Positions 16,357 to 25,601 of a stretch of 43,354 bases of DNA are shown piece after piece; positions within the stretch are counted from its first letter, which is position 1, and every line of letters begins with the position of its first letter. The stretch spans positions 1 through 43,354 of the forward strand of contig NZ_JACJRE010000060.1 of assembly GCF_014697075.1 (NCBI RefSeq), read 5' to 3'. A model generated the notes under the pieces. It was not told the DNA's origin and made no database searches. It saw nothing but the letters and a program-made list of their open reading frames with translations. The position numbers and the translations under genes are program-made. Source of the stretch: Tolypothrix sp. FACHB-123. Its GTDB lineage: Bacteria > Cyanobacteriota > Cyanobacteriia > Cyanobacteriales > Nostocaceae.

Positions 16357-17571
16357 ATGCGCTCTCGGCAAAGTATCCCAGAAATGTTTGCTATGTTCCT
16401 GCAATTTGAGGCGGAACGCTTCAACGGTTGGGTATATGATGCCAAACTGCGCCGCAGCATCCAGAATCTATTAGTAAAAATCTCAGAAAACCACACAAAC
16501 GAAATTTTTTGGGCGATTTACTGGCACAAGGCTTGGCAAAATCAGCCAAATTCATTGGCGCTGGGACATTTGTCTGCTTACTTGCAAGAAAGTTGTTATT
16601 GGGCTGTTAAAAAAACAATTCCGCAATTTGCTAGCGTACACAGCAATTTAGCTGATTATTTTCAAATAGCGATCGCCCAAGTACCAAAAATCCTCAAAGC
16701 CTGCGATCCTAATCAAAAAGCTAGTCTCAAAAGTTATAGTCATGTCGCTTTTGCAAATATTATCCGCGATGTTTTGCGTCAGCAACAAGAAATTGATTAT
16801 GCTAACGATTGGGCTTTACTGCTGAAACTTAGCCGCAAGCGACTTCAAGAAGCTTTGCAAAATGCTGGGCTAAACAATGAGACGATCGCGCGTTACTTGT
16901 TGGCTTGGAAATGTTTTAGCGATGGTTATATTCTGGGCAAATCTCCTAATGTACGCAAGTTACAACAGCCTAATCAGGAAACTTGGGAAATTATCGCCCA
17001 ATTTTATAACCGCGATCGCTTAACCCAACTTAACCCCCCTCCCCCAGAATCGCCGCCGCAAAGTTTAGAAAAGTGGTTGCTTTTATGCGCTAAGTATGCG
17101 AGAGCTTATTTATATCCCGCTGTTTCTTCCCTCAACGCGCCGAAAGCAGGTAATGCAGAGAGTGAATTACAAGATGATTTACCAGATAATAGCGGACATG
17201 ATTCTTTATTAGAAAGTCTCATCGCTGGTGAAGAAGCCGAAACCCAGAAAAATCAACATCAGGAAATCCATGATTTGTTAATGAAAACTTGGGAAAACTT
17301 GCCAGAGCGATCGCAACAATTATTGCAACTATATTATCAGCAGGGATTGACTCAACAACAAATTGCTAAAAACCTGGAAATACAACAATACCAGGTTTCA
17401 CGCCAATTAACCAAGGCGAGAGAATCCTTACTATTGGCGATTACCAAATGGAGTCAACAGACTTTGCATATTTCTGTGACTTCCAACGTGGTTAAACATA
17501 TTAGTGCTGTATTAGAGGAGTGGTTACAGCATTACTTCGGTAATTTGCCCAATCACTCCTCAAAGGAGTAA
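16357..17571 (+). CDS. Sigma-70-family-like factor of the DUF1822/CHASE2 cluster
   Basis: A 404-residue protein. The C-terminal region is a typical sigma region 4 helix-turn-helix: LPERSQQLLQLYYQQGLTQQ followed by QIAKNLEIQQYQVSRQLTKARESL (about residues 325-368). The N-terminal two thirds are all-helical and cyanobacteria-specific; a segment SLKSYSHVAFANIIRDVLRQQQE (about 128-150) resembles the region 2 helix of divergent sigma factors. A proline-rich linker (LNPPPPESPPQ) separates the halves. It starts a plus-strand operon with DUF1822 and CHAT-CHASE2 genes; the downstream gene begins five bases after its stop, with its ribosome binding site inside this gene's last codons. Likely role: alternative sigma factor or sigma-like regulator controlled by the downstream products (inference). 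Confidence 0.72.
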   Translation: MRSRQSIPEMFAMFLQFEAERFNGWVYDAKLRRSIQNLLVKISENHTNEIFWAIYWHKAWQNQPNSLALGHLSAYLQESCYWAVKKTIPQFASVHSNLADYFQIAIAQVPKILKACDPNQKASLKSYSHVAFANIIRDVLRQQQEIDYANDWALLLKLSRKRLQEALQNAGLNNETIARYLLAWKCFSDGYILGKSPNVRKLQQPNQETWEIIAQFYNRDRLTQLNPPPPESPPQSLEKWLLLCAKYARAYLYPAVSSLNAPKAGNAESELQDDLPDNSGHDSLLESLIAGEEAETQKNQHQEIHDLLMKTWENLPERSQQLLQLYYQQGLTQQQIAKNLEIQQYQVSRQLTKARESLLLAITKWSQQTLHISVTSNVVKHISAVLEEWLQHYFGNLPNHSSKE

Positions 17572-17576
17572 TCGCG

Positions 17577-18695
17577 ATGTCATCATTTTGTGTTCCGCCA
17601 ACTCAACTATGGTTAGAAGTTTCCCCAGAAATCCAAACCCAAGCTTGGCAACAAAGTCAATCTTATATTAGTGCTGATGGGCGTTGGAATGCCTTTCTCA
17701 ATCAAGTTTGTGTGAGTACGTTTTTACCTTGGTTACAAGCCGAGTACGCCCCAGAAGCGACAATTGAGAACCAACCGGGAAATTGGGAATACGTCAATGG
17801 CGCGGCTATAAGTTTAGATACAAAACGCCTGATTTTGATTCCCGATAAAAATTTAGAAACACAAGAATTTCACGTTCCCCAGGAATGGATAGATATTCCC
17901 CAATGGGCTGGAGATTATTATTTAGCAGTACAAGTTAATCCTGATGGCGAGTGGTTGAGAGTTTGGGGTTATACCACCCACGAACAATTGAAAAATCAAG
18001 GTACTTACGATCCGCAGGCACGGATTTACTCTATAGATAGTCAGCAAATGGTGGAAGATTTGAGCGTGTTGTGGGTAGTGCGTCAACTTTATCCCGAAGA
18101 ACAAACCCAAACAGCCATTACGCCTTTACCTACTTTATCAGCTACCCAAACAGAAAACCTTTGGCAAAGATTACAAAATCCGACAATTACCCATCCTCGC
18201 CGAGAATTACCCTTTGAAATTTGGGGAGCATTATTAACAAGTCAAAAACCAGCGCCTGTCAATTTGCGTCAGTGGTTACAAAATATTATTAGTGAAAGTT
18301 GGCAGACAATCGAAACAGTTCTTGGTACACAGCCAGATTTAGCCTTCAGCTTTCGCCAAATCAGCGACACAAATGAACAGCTAATTCAACGAATCAAGGT
18401 AATTGAATTACCCAATAATCATTTACCTGTGTTCCTGATGTTGAGTTTAGCCGCAGAAACAGACGGTAGAGTAGGCATCCGCATTCAATTATTCCCTAGC
18501 GATCACAACTTTTACCTCCCTAGAAATATTAAACTGGCATTAATTGCTACCTCAGGTGAAGTTGTACAATCAGTAGCAGCGCGAGAAGCAGATAACTCAA
18601 TTCAACTTAAACGCTTTCGCTGTCCTGAAAACACACACTTTACCATTCAAGTAACTTTAGATGATTTTACTTTTACAGAAGAGTGTGTTGGTTAG
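17577..18695 (+). CDS. DUF1822 family protein
   Basis: A 372-residue soluble protein of the cyanobacterial DUF1822 family. It is recognised from its position and from the pattern W-G-A-LLTSQKPAPVNLRQWLQN (about residues 217-240), preceded by GDYYLAVQVNPDGEWLRVWGYTTHEQLKNQGTYD-type strands (written here in part), and a C-terminal beta-rich domain. Function unknown. AAAGGAG, within the end of the sigma-like gene, is its ribosome binding site. DUF1822 genes regularly sit between a sigma-like gene and a CHASE2/CHAT gene in cyanobacteria, which suggests a shared pathway; a partner or inhibitor role for this protein would be inference. A heptamer repeat and a pyrimidine-rich tract separate it from the next gene. 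Confidence 0.8.
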   Translation: MSSFCVPPTQLWLEVSPEIQTQAWQQSQSYISADGRWNAFLNQVCVSTFLPWLQAEYAPEATIENQPGNWEYVNGAAISLDTKRLILIPDKNLETQEFHVPQEWIDIPQWAGDYYLAVQVNPDGEWLRVWGYTTHEQLKNQGTYDPQARIYSIDSQQMVEDLSVLWVVRQLYPEEQTQTAITPLPTLSATQTENLWQRLQNPTITHPRRELPFEIWGALLTSQKPAPVNLRQWLQNIISESWQTIETVLGTQPDLAFSFRQISDTNEQLIQRIKVIELPNNHLPVFLMLSLAAETDGRVGIRIQLFPSDHNFYLPRNIKLALIATSGEVVQSVAAREADNSIQLKRFRCPENTHFTIQVTLDDFTFTEECVG

Positions 18696-18698
18696 GAA

Positions 18699-18871
18699 TT
18701 GGGCATTGGGCATTGGGTATTGGGCATTGGGTATTGGGTATTGGGTATTGAGAATTATTTATTTTTCCGCGTCACCACGTCTTTCCCAGTCTTATTTTCC
18801 CCCTGCTCCCTGCTCCCTGCCCCCTGCCCCCCAGCCCCCTGTTCCCAGCCCCCTACTCCCAGCCCCCAACC
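18699..18871. repeat. Heptamer repeat plus pyrimidine-rich tract
   Basis: 18699-18750 consists of GGGCATT/GGGTATT units like those at 6901-7022. 18793-18871 is a run of CCCCTG, CTCCCTG and CCCAGCC units, nearly pure pyrimidine on this strand. Together they fill the gap inside an otherwise tight operon and directly precede the CHAT-CHASE2 start codon, which has no Shine-Dalgarno sequence. Confidence 0.85.
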
Positions 18872-21202
18872 ATGAGTACACAGATCGTCCTAAACTTAGG
18901 AAAAGGAAACTTACAACAAGGATTTCCTACGGTCATAGCTCAACTTTGGCTAACAAATGCGCCTCATCCCATGCAATTTACTGGGGGATTACCAGCAGCA
19001 CCACAATTAGAGTATCTTTATCAACGTTGGCAACAAATGTATACAGCATTGTATGCCAATATTGGCTGGCGAAATTTGGCGGATTTTGAAATTGATGAGG
19101 AAGATGTTACCCATATTTCCCAAACAGAATTTGACAATCTCTGCGAAGAATTACAACAAAGTCTCAACACATGGTTAAATAGTCCGCTATTTCTCAATAT
19201 TGACCGCAAACTGCGTACTCAACTCTCACCTACAGCAGAAATTCGCTGTATTATCACTGCTGAATCTCCCCAAGTTTTACGGCTTCCTTGGTGTCTGTGG
19301 CATTTTTTTGATGATTACAATCAAGCAGAAATCGCCCTTAGTCCGCCAGAATATGCCCGTTCTGTGAAAACAATTGCCAAAAAAACACCAGGTAAGGTGA
19401 GAATTTTAGCTATTTTAGGTAATAGCGAACATATTGATATTGAAAAAGATAAAACTTTACTTCAGCAGTTACCCCATAGTGAAATTAAGTTTTTAATTGA
19501 ACCTAATCTTTCCCAAATTACAGCAGAATTATGGGAATCGGGCTGGGATATTTTATTTTTTGCTGGGCATAGTTCTAGTCAAGGTAAAGGGCAAATAATG
19601 CTGAATGCTGAAGAAACCTTGACCATTGACCAATTAAAATATGGATTACAAAAAGCGATCGCACAAGGTTTACAGTTAGCAATTTTTAACTCCTGTGATG
19701 GTTTGCAATTAGCACAAGATTTAGCAGACTTGCATTTACCGCAGGTAATTGTCATGCGCGAACCCGTACCGGATAAGGTAGCACAGGAATTTTTAAAACA
19801 TTTCCTGGCGCTGTTTTCACGAGGGAACAGTTTATATACAGCAGTCAGGGAAGCAAGACAAAGATTACAATCCCTCGAAAATAACTTTCCCTGTGCGACT
19901 TGGTTACCGATTATTTGTCAAAATCCTGCGGAAATTTCCCCCAGTTGGCAAGATTTATCGGGACAAAAACTAAATTTACAGCTACCAAGCCCTAATTTAG
20001 GAAAGTTACCCCTAGTTTTTGGCAGTAGCTTAATTATTACTTTGATTATCAGCTTAATTCGCGGATTGGGGTTACTGCAACCATTAGAGTTAGCTGTATT
20101 TGACTTGTTGATGCGCTGGCGATCGCCAGAACCACCAGATTCTAGAATACTAGTAGTAACTATTACCGACCAAGATATTCAAGCCCAAGGCAAAGAACCC
20201 CGGCAAGGTTCCTTATCTGACAAGCATCTCAACTTATTGCTGACAAAATTAGAGCAATATCAGCCAGCAGCGATTGGTTTAGATATATACAGAGATTTTC
20301 CCGTAAGTGCCAACCAACCAGAACTAGCCAAACGAATGCAAAAAAGCGATCGCCTGATTGCCATTTGCAAACGCGCCGATCCACAATACGATCCTACAGG
20401 AGTTGCACCGCCACCAGAAATCCCCGAACCCAGACTAGGTTTTAGCGATTTTATCGAAGATGACGACAGCGTACTGCGCCGTCATTTAATGGCGATGACT
20501 CCTAACCCAATTTCCTCAACTTGTACCACCGCTTATGCATTCAGCACCCGTTTAGCTTTTCTTTATTTGCAACAGCGAGGAATTAAAGCCCAATTTACCC
20601 CCGATTGGGATTTACAACTAGGAAATAAAACCTTTCGCCAGCTAAAAAAAGCTAAAGGCGGCTATCAATCAATAGATACCCAAGGTAGTCAAATTTTACT
20701 AAATTATCGGTTTTCGCCATCAGTACAGGCGATTGCTACCCAAGTTACTCTTAGCCAAATTCTCACAGGACAAGTTAACCTCAACGCCATCAAAGACCGA
20801 ATTGTTCTTATTGGTGTCACGAGTAATAGTAGTAGCGATTACTGGACTACACCTTATGGCAACAAACCTTCACAAACCATACCAGGAATTACCATTCAAG
20901 CCCAGATGGTGAGTCAAATTATCAGCGCCGCTTTAGATAATCGACCCCTGTTATGGGTTTGGACACAATGGGGAGAAATTTGCTGGATATGGAGTTGGTC
21001 ATTGACAGGTGGTTTACTAGCTTGGTTTATTTATCAAAGACTGTATCTCAGTATTACTGTATCTGTAGGAATATTAATATTATCTGGGGTTTGTTATCTG
21101 CTAATTATCCAAGGTGGCTGGATACCTTTAGTACCATCTGCGATCGCACTCGTAATTACTAGCATTCAAGTCGCCTACATCAGCAAAAAATTACCGAAAT
21201 AA
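18872..21202 (+). CDS. CHAT protease fused to a CHASE2 sensor, membrane protein
   Basis: A 776-residue protein. The N-terminal half is a caspase-like CHAT domain with an intact His-Cys dyad: His233 in FFAGHSSSQ and Cys275 in FNSCDGLQLA. Then come a membrane helix (about 386-408, LVFGSSLIITLIISLIRGLG), a CHASE2 domain predicted outside the cytoplasmic membrane (about 410-680; IGLDIYRDFP, IVLIGVTSNSSSDYWTTPYG) and two or three closing membrane helices (about 700-770). The topology therefore suggests an external ligand or stress sensed by CHASE2 and passed to a cytoplasmic protease. The usual output domain on CHASE2 proteins is a kinase or cyclase, placed C-terminally; here it is an N-terminal protease. 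It is downstream of sigma-like and DUF1822 genes, which are candidate targets or partners (inference). Confidence 0.85.
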   Translation: MSTQIVLNLGKGNLQQGFPTVIAQLWLTNAPHPMQFTGGLPAAPQLEYLYQRWQQMYTALYANIGWRNLADFEIDEEDVTHISQTEFDNLCEELQQSLNTWLNSPLFLNIDRKLRTQLSPTAEIRCIITAESPQVLRLPWCLWHFFDDYNQAEIALSPPEYARSVKTIAKKTPGKVRILAILGNSEHIDIEKDKTLLQQLPHSEIKFLIEPNLSQITAELWESGWDILFFAGHSSSQGKGQIMLNAEETLTIDQLKYGLQKAIAQGLQLAIFNSCDGLQLAQDLADLHLPQVIVMREPVPDKVAQEFLKHFLALFSRGNSLYTAVREARQRLQSLENNFPCATWLPIICQNPAEISPSWQDLSGQKLNLQLPSPNLGKLPLVFGSSLIITLIISLIRGLGLLQPLELAVFDLLMRWRSPEPPDSRILVVTITDQDIQAQGKEPRQGSLSDKHLNLLLTKLEQYQPAAIGLDIYRDFPVSANQPELAKRMQKSDRLIAICKRADPQYDPTGVAPPPEIPEPRLGFSDFIEDDDSVLRRHLMAMTPNPISSTCTTAYAFSTRLAFLYLQQRGIKAQFTPDWDLQLGNKTFRQLKKAKGGYQSIDTQGSQILLNYRFSPSVQAIATQVTLSQILTGQVNLNAIKDRIVLIGVTSNSSSDYWTTPYGNKPSQTIPGITIQAQMVSQIISAALDNRPLLWVWTQWGEICWIWSWSLTGGLLAWFIYQRLYLSITVSVGILILSGVCYLLIIQGGWIPLVPSAIALVITSIQVAYISKKLPK

Positions 21203-21206
21203 TTCC

Positions 21207-21365
21207 GTAGGGTGTGTTGTCGCGCAGCGCAACGCACCGCCAACCGCCAGTAGGGGCGGGTTTATTGAGAATTATCGTTGATTCAGTGAGGATATTTGTG
21301 AACCCGCCCGTACAACCGCCAACAGTCAACCGCCAACAGTCAACAATCAACAATCAACAATCAGC
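21207..21365. repeat. Cluster of three dispersed repeats
   Basis: 21207-21239 (begins GTAGGGTGTGTTGTCGCGCA) recurs inverted at 25705-25738. 21250-21313 is a palindromic element with ends GTAGGGGCGGGTT and AACCCGCCCGTAC, matched by 22362-22424. 21314-21365 is a heptamer tract of CAACAGT/CAACAAT units. All are non-coding and separate the CHAT-CHASE2 gene from the DUF928 gene. Confidence 0.8.
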
Positions 21366-21462
21366 AAAAAATTACCGAAATTGTAGACTTAGGAATTGTA
21401 TAAAAACTTCAGTACAAAAAGTTAAATACAAAATCCTCAACTAATTATCAGTAATTTCTGTG

Positions 21463-22251
21463 ATGAAAAACCTACGTTACTTGCAAACCGCCACCCTCAT
21501 CTCTGCAATAACCTTAAGCATATTTAACTTTCCTGGAAATTGGCAACCTGGACAAGCTCAAACCTTAAAATCTACTAGTAAACTCCAGTATGTTGCACCA
21601 GTAAACCAAGAACAGCCAGGAGAACCCAGAGGACGACGCAGAGGTGGTGGTAGTAGAGGTAACTGTAAGCAGTATGAAACTCTCACAGCATTAGTACCGA
21701 TAACAAATACAGGAAGCAAAAATTCCGTTTGGGGACAATCCGCAGAACAAAACCCCACATTTTGGTTTGCTGTACCCGATCGCTTAAATTCTCAAGTTCC
21801 GATAGAATTTGTGATCCAAGACGAAGCAGATAATTATGTTTATCAAACAAAATTAAATCCCCCAGAAACACCAGCCGGCATAATTAGCATCGCTGTACAG
21901 CCGCAAACACCCTTAGTAGCTGGTAAATCCTATCGTTGGACTTTTTCGATTTATTGCGATCCAGAAAAACCCTCTTCATCTGTTTATGTTCGCGGTTCAA
22001 TGACACAAGTTGCGCTTAACTCCACAATCCAAAAGCAACTGAAAAGCGCTAAAACACCCTTAGAACGTGCAACAATTTTTGCTAAAAATGGCATTTGGTA
22101 TAATGCCTTAACAACCTTAGGCGAAGAAATTCAAAAGAATAAACAAAAAAATTCGGAAATTACATCAGCTTGGAATGAGTTACTTAAACAAGCTAATTTA
22201 GAAAACTCAACTTCTGCGCCGATTGTTCCTTGCTGTACGCCTAAGAATTGA
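21463..22251 (+). CDS. DUF928 family secreted protein
   Basis: A 262-residue protein with a signal peptide (hydrophobic segment about residues 8-33 ending in a QAQ-type cleavage site), then a glycine/arginine-rich linker (GRRRGGGSRGNCK) that marks DUF928 proteins, and the body: TALVPITNTGSKNSVWGQSA, PTFWFAVPD, a beta-rich region and YRWTFSIYCDPEKPS. The C-terminal quarter is helical. It is predicted to be periplasmic or extracellular; function unknown. DUF928 genes accompany CHASE2/CHAT genes in many cyanobacteria, so it may be the extracytoplasmic partner of the CHASE2 sensor (inference). GTG at 21460 and ATG at 21463 are both possible starts; I prefer the ATG. Confidence 0.82.
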   Translation: MKNLRYLQTATLISAITLSIFNFPGNWQPGQAQTLKSTSKLQYVAPVNQEQPGEPRGRRRGGGSRGNCKQYETLTALVPITNTGSKNSVWGQSAEQNPTFWFAVPDRLNSQVPIEFVIQDEADNYVYQTKLNPPETPAGIISIAVQPQTPLVAGKSYRWTFSIYCDPEKPSSSVYVRGSMTQVALNSTIQKQLKSAKTPLERATIFAKNGIWYNALTTLGEEIQKNKQKNSEITSAWNELLKQANLENSTSAPIVPCCTPKN

Positions 22252-22308
22252 CTATTAAAATTTTTAAATTTAAGCGATCGCTTGGTTGTTAATCAGTCGC
22301 TACAATTA

Positions 22309-22562
22309 GGGACTTCCAAATAAAAAACGTCCCCATCATTAACTTACCAAGCTCGTAACTCGTAGGGGCGGGTTAAGCGAGATAGTCGTGAATTATTGGA
22401 GCATATCTGTGAACCCGCCCCTACTAAAGTAAACTGGGGATAAATGATAATTTTTAGTTAGCTTTAGCTTACTTTTCCTCTTAGACTCAGAATTCATTCT
22501 GAGGCGGGCTATGGGTTTCGCGTTAAGTTGACACCAATGGCGGTCACCCCGCCCCTACAATT
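22309..22562. repeat. Dispersed repeats between DUF928 and the CRISPR array
   Basis: The 22252-22606 gap has no gene. It holds a GGGACTTCC terminus of the MITE family (22309-22332), a palindromic element (22362-22424; ends GTAGGGGCGGGTT and GAACCCGCCCCTAC) matching 21250-21313, a small hairpin CTCAGAAT/ATTCTGAG (22486-22503), and a TTAAGTTGACACCAATGGCG copy followed by CACCCCGCCCCTAC (22523-22560). Confidence 0.75.
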
Positions 22563-22606
22563 TGCGATAATTTATTTTTTGGCGTTCTCCAAAAGATTTA
22601 ATCTAA

Positions 22607-24776
22607 GTTTTCATCCCCTTTCGGGGTAATGCGATCGTAAAGTCTACATTGCAGCCTTTGCCACCAACCATACATCGTTTCCATCCCCTTTCGGGGCGAT
22701 GTGATTGTAAAGCGATGTGGAAAATCATCTCAACAGCAAGAATTACAAGTTTCCATCCCCTTTCGGGGCGATGTGATTGTAAAGCAAAATCCTGCAACAA
22801 CAAAAGCTCCATGTAGCACAGCGTTTCCATCCCCTTTCGGGGCGATGTGATTGTAAAGTTGGGAATTCGCTTGTTCTGTTCCATCCAGGGCAGACAACGT
22901 TTCCATCCCCTTTCGGGGCGATGTGATTGTAAAGGGAAAATGGTACACACGTTCCTATGTATTCGACCAAGTGTTTCCATCCCCTTTCGGGGCGATGTGA
23001 TTGTAAAGTCTCTTTATGTAAAAAAAACAGCGGCTGACAGCACTTTAGTTTCCATCCCCTTTCGGGGCGATGTGATTGTAAAGGCGAAGTGATTGAGCAA
23101 ATCCGTTCCGTTTCCCCTCGTTTCCATCCCCTTTCGGGGCGATGTGATTGTAAAGGGGAATGCAAGATGCCGCGCTTACATTGGAGATACTGGGTTTCCA
23201 TCCCCTTTCGGGGCGATGTGATTGTAAAGCATCTCAAGCAGTCGACTTCACTACCGATTAATTTCGTTTCCATCCCCTTTCGGGGCGATGTGATTGTAAA
23301 GGGACGTGGTCAGCGCTCAAACGAGCAACAGCAACGAAAGTTTCCATCCCCTTTCGGGGCGATGTGATTGTAAAGACGCGCACCCATCGTCGTATTGCTA
23401 TACGACATTGGTTTCCATCCCCTTTCGGGGCGATGTGATTGTAAAGTGTGCGGAGCCGACCTGAATCCAGACGACTTAGTTTCCATCCCCTTTCGGGGCG
23501 ATGTGATTGTAAAGTTTTTTCCGACTCACCTACACCGGGTTCGGCCCCAATCCGGTTTCCATCCCCTTTCGGGGCGATGTGATTGTAAAGTTGATGGTAA
23601 TACTTCTGTTGAAGCAGTTGTGGTTTCTGTTTCCATCCCCTTTCGGGGCGATGTGATTGTAAAGTTTTATTTTTTTCAGAATATCAAATCAGAGGAAAAA
23701 AAGTTTCCATCCCCTTTCGGGGCGATGTGATTGTAAAGACTGCAACGGAATGTTTAACTAGGAGAGATAGCGTTTCCATCCCCTTTCGGGGCGATGTGAT
23801 TGTAAAGTCAATCCTGATATTAGAGTTAACCCAACAACCACTTCAAGTTTGTTTCCATCCCCTTTCGGGGCGATGTGATTGTAAAGGTTACAAATATAAC
23901 AATTTTGGCAACTTGGAGGGTTTCCATCCCCTTTCGGGGCGATGTGATTGTAAAGGTAATGGCGGAGTGGAAGATCGTTGATAAACACGATGATCGTTTC
24001 CATCCCCTTTCGGGGCGATGTGATTGTAAAGATTTGTACAACCAAGACAGTCGGAAGGTACTGGATCGTTTCCATCCCCTTTCGGGGCGATGTGATTGTA
24101 AAGCTCCAGCAATAGAGAGATACATGTTGCATTCAAAATGGTTTCCATCCCCTTTCGGGGCGATGTGATTGTAAAGGCAAGCAGCTGAAAGTGGAAACTC
24201 CAAAGCCGACCAATTTGTTTCCATCCCCTTTCGGGGCGATGTGATTGTAAAGCTTTTACTAGCGCTTCCAAATCCTCTTCAGGAGTTGGTTTCCATCCCC
24301 TTTCGGGGCGATGTGATTGTAAAGTTCTTTGAAAAACACTGCTGCTGTGATGGCAATCGGTATCGTTTCCATCCCCTTTCGGGGCGATGTGATTGTAAAG
24401 TTTTTTTTTTTTTTTCCATGAGGAGGTTTCTCTGGAAGTGCATTAGGTTTCCATCCCCTTTCGGGGCGATGTGATTGTAAAGATGGCTAACGTTAACTTG
24501 GTTGCTGTTGCTCGTCTTTCGTTTCCATCCCCTTTCGGGGCGATGTGATTGTAAAGGAGATCAGAACGCTATCCAAGGCGGTTTTTCCCATAGTTTCCAT
24601 CCCCTTTCGGGGCGATGTGATTGTAAAGACAATAGAAACCGGCGGGGCAACCTGCCGCTGTGAAAGCGTTTCCATCCCCTTTCGGGGCGATGTGATTGTA
24701 AAGAAGAGCAGATACACCCACGATGAAAGGGAACTGATTCGTTTCCATCCCCTTTCGGGGCGATGTGATTGTAAAG
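22607..24776 (-). CRISPR. CRISPR array, 30 repeats and 29 spacers
   Basis: The 36-bp repeat reads on the plus strand GTTTCCATCCCCTTTCGGGG then CGATGTGATTGTAAAG. On the minus strand it begins CTTTACAATC and ends GGATGGAAAC. I count 30 copies, 29 of them identical by eye, with spacers of 32-46 bases. The copy at 22607-22642 is decayed at several positions, which marks the trailer end. With the 3' handle ATGGAAAC, typical of type I-D/III cyanobacterial repeats, this puts transcription on the minus strand from a leader at 24777 onward. CCCC(TTT)CGGGG-like pairing gives the repeat a stem. The newest spacer is 24704-24740. No cas gene lies in the window, so subtype is not determined. Open frames inside the array (repeated SPRKGMET or IPFRGDVIVK) are artefacts. 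Confidence 0.98.
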
Positions 24777-25050
24777 AGTTCACTTCTGAAAGCCTTACTA
24801 GGAGCGGGTTTTAGACCCCCTAATCGACACCACTTTTTATAGTGTCAATAACTCCTAGAAAATCTCAATAAGCGATAAATTTTACAGCCTGGAAACCTTG
24901 CTGTGTAAGCAATCGACACCAGTCAACGAAGTTATGAGGTTTTCAAGGTTCGGGCGAGTGGTGTCGATAAGCGACTCACGCTATTTCTAAATATAGCTTT
25001 CCAGTCTTTTTTTAGTCAAATTTATTACACATTTGTTACAAATAACTAGG
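24777..25050 (-). promoter_or_regulatory. Probable CRISPR leader
   Basis: It abuts the last intact repeat and lies at the end opposite the decayed one. Read on the minus strand it is AT-rich, with TTGTAACAAATG near 25032-25043, two direct copies of GGTGTCGATT (one ending near 24820, one near 24915) and one inverted copy (24960-24970), and it ends AAGGCTTTCAGAAGTGAACT just before the first repeat. The repeated motifs could bind integration or transcription factors. This is an assignment from position and orientation; promoter elements were not proven. Confidence 0.65.
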
Positions 25051-25286
25051 TAAATTTGAGCGCTGTCTACGATGGTCACTGAGCTTGCCGAAGTGCGGGC
25101 TACGTCTACGCATTTTTTGAGTCAGTTGGAAGTGCGATCGCCTGCTGTTATGAGATGGGTGAACAAAGTGCGATCGCTATTCTGTAGCTTACCGTAAGTG
25201 GCTTAAGCAACAGGGTGTTAATAGGGGATGCGATCGCGCAATTTTGAGTGAACAAGCAAAAATTGCGATCGTTGGTTAACAAAACA

Positions 25287-25601
25287 AACACTTTCATTAA
25301 GAAGGAGAACACTTTCATTGAGAAGGAGAACACTTTCATTGAGAAGGGGAACACTTTCATTGAGAAGGGGAACACTTTCATTAAGAAGGGGAACACTTTC
25401 ATTAAGAAGGGGAACACTTTCATTAAGAAGGGGAACACTTTCATTGAGAAGGGGAACACTTTCATTGAGAAGGGGAACACTTTCATTGAGAAAGGGAACA
25501 CTTTCATTGAGAAGGAGAACACTTTCATTGAGAAAGGGAACACTTTCATTGAGAAGGAGAACACTTTCATTAAGAAGGGGAACACTTTCATTGAGAAGGG
25601 G
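25287..25601. repeat. 21-bp minisatellite, 15 units
   Basis: Fifteen head-to-tail copies of AACACTTTCATTGAGAAGGG plus G, with variants at only three positions (g/a in GAGAAG or AAGAAG, and GGGG/GGAG/AGGG). Because 21 is a multiple of three, several frames stay open on both strands; the plus frame would encode 15 copies of NTFIEKG from a GTG at 25248. There is no ribosome binding site and no domain, so I treat it as a repeat rather than a gene. Its last unit runs directly into a GGGAACTCC element terminus. The 25051-25286 stretch before it holds several CGATCG motifs and no gene I can support. Confidence 0.9.

Noticed and set aside
22603-24814. Many overlapping open frames with repeated SPRKGMET or IPFRGDVIVK on both strands
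   Set aside because: They are produced by the 36-bp CRISPR repeat; their residues change frame with spacer length and carry no domain.
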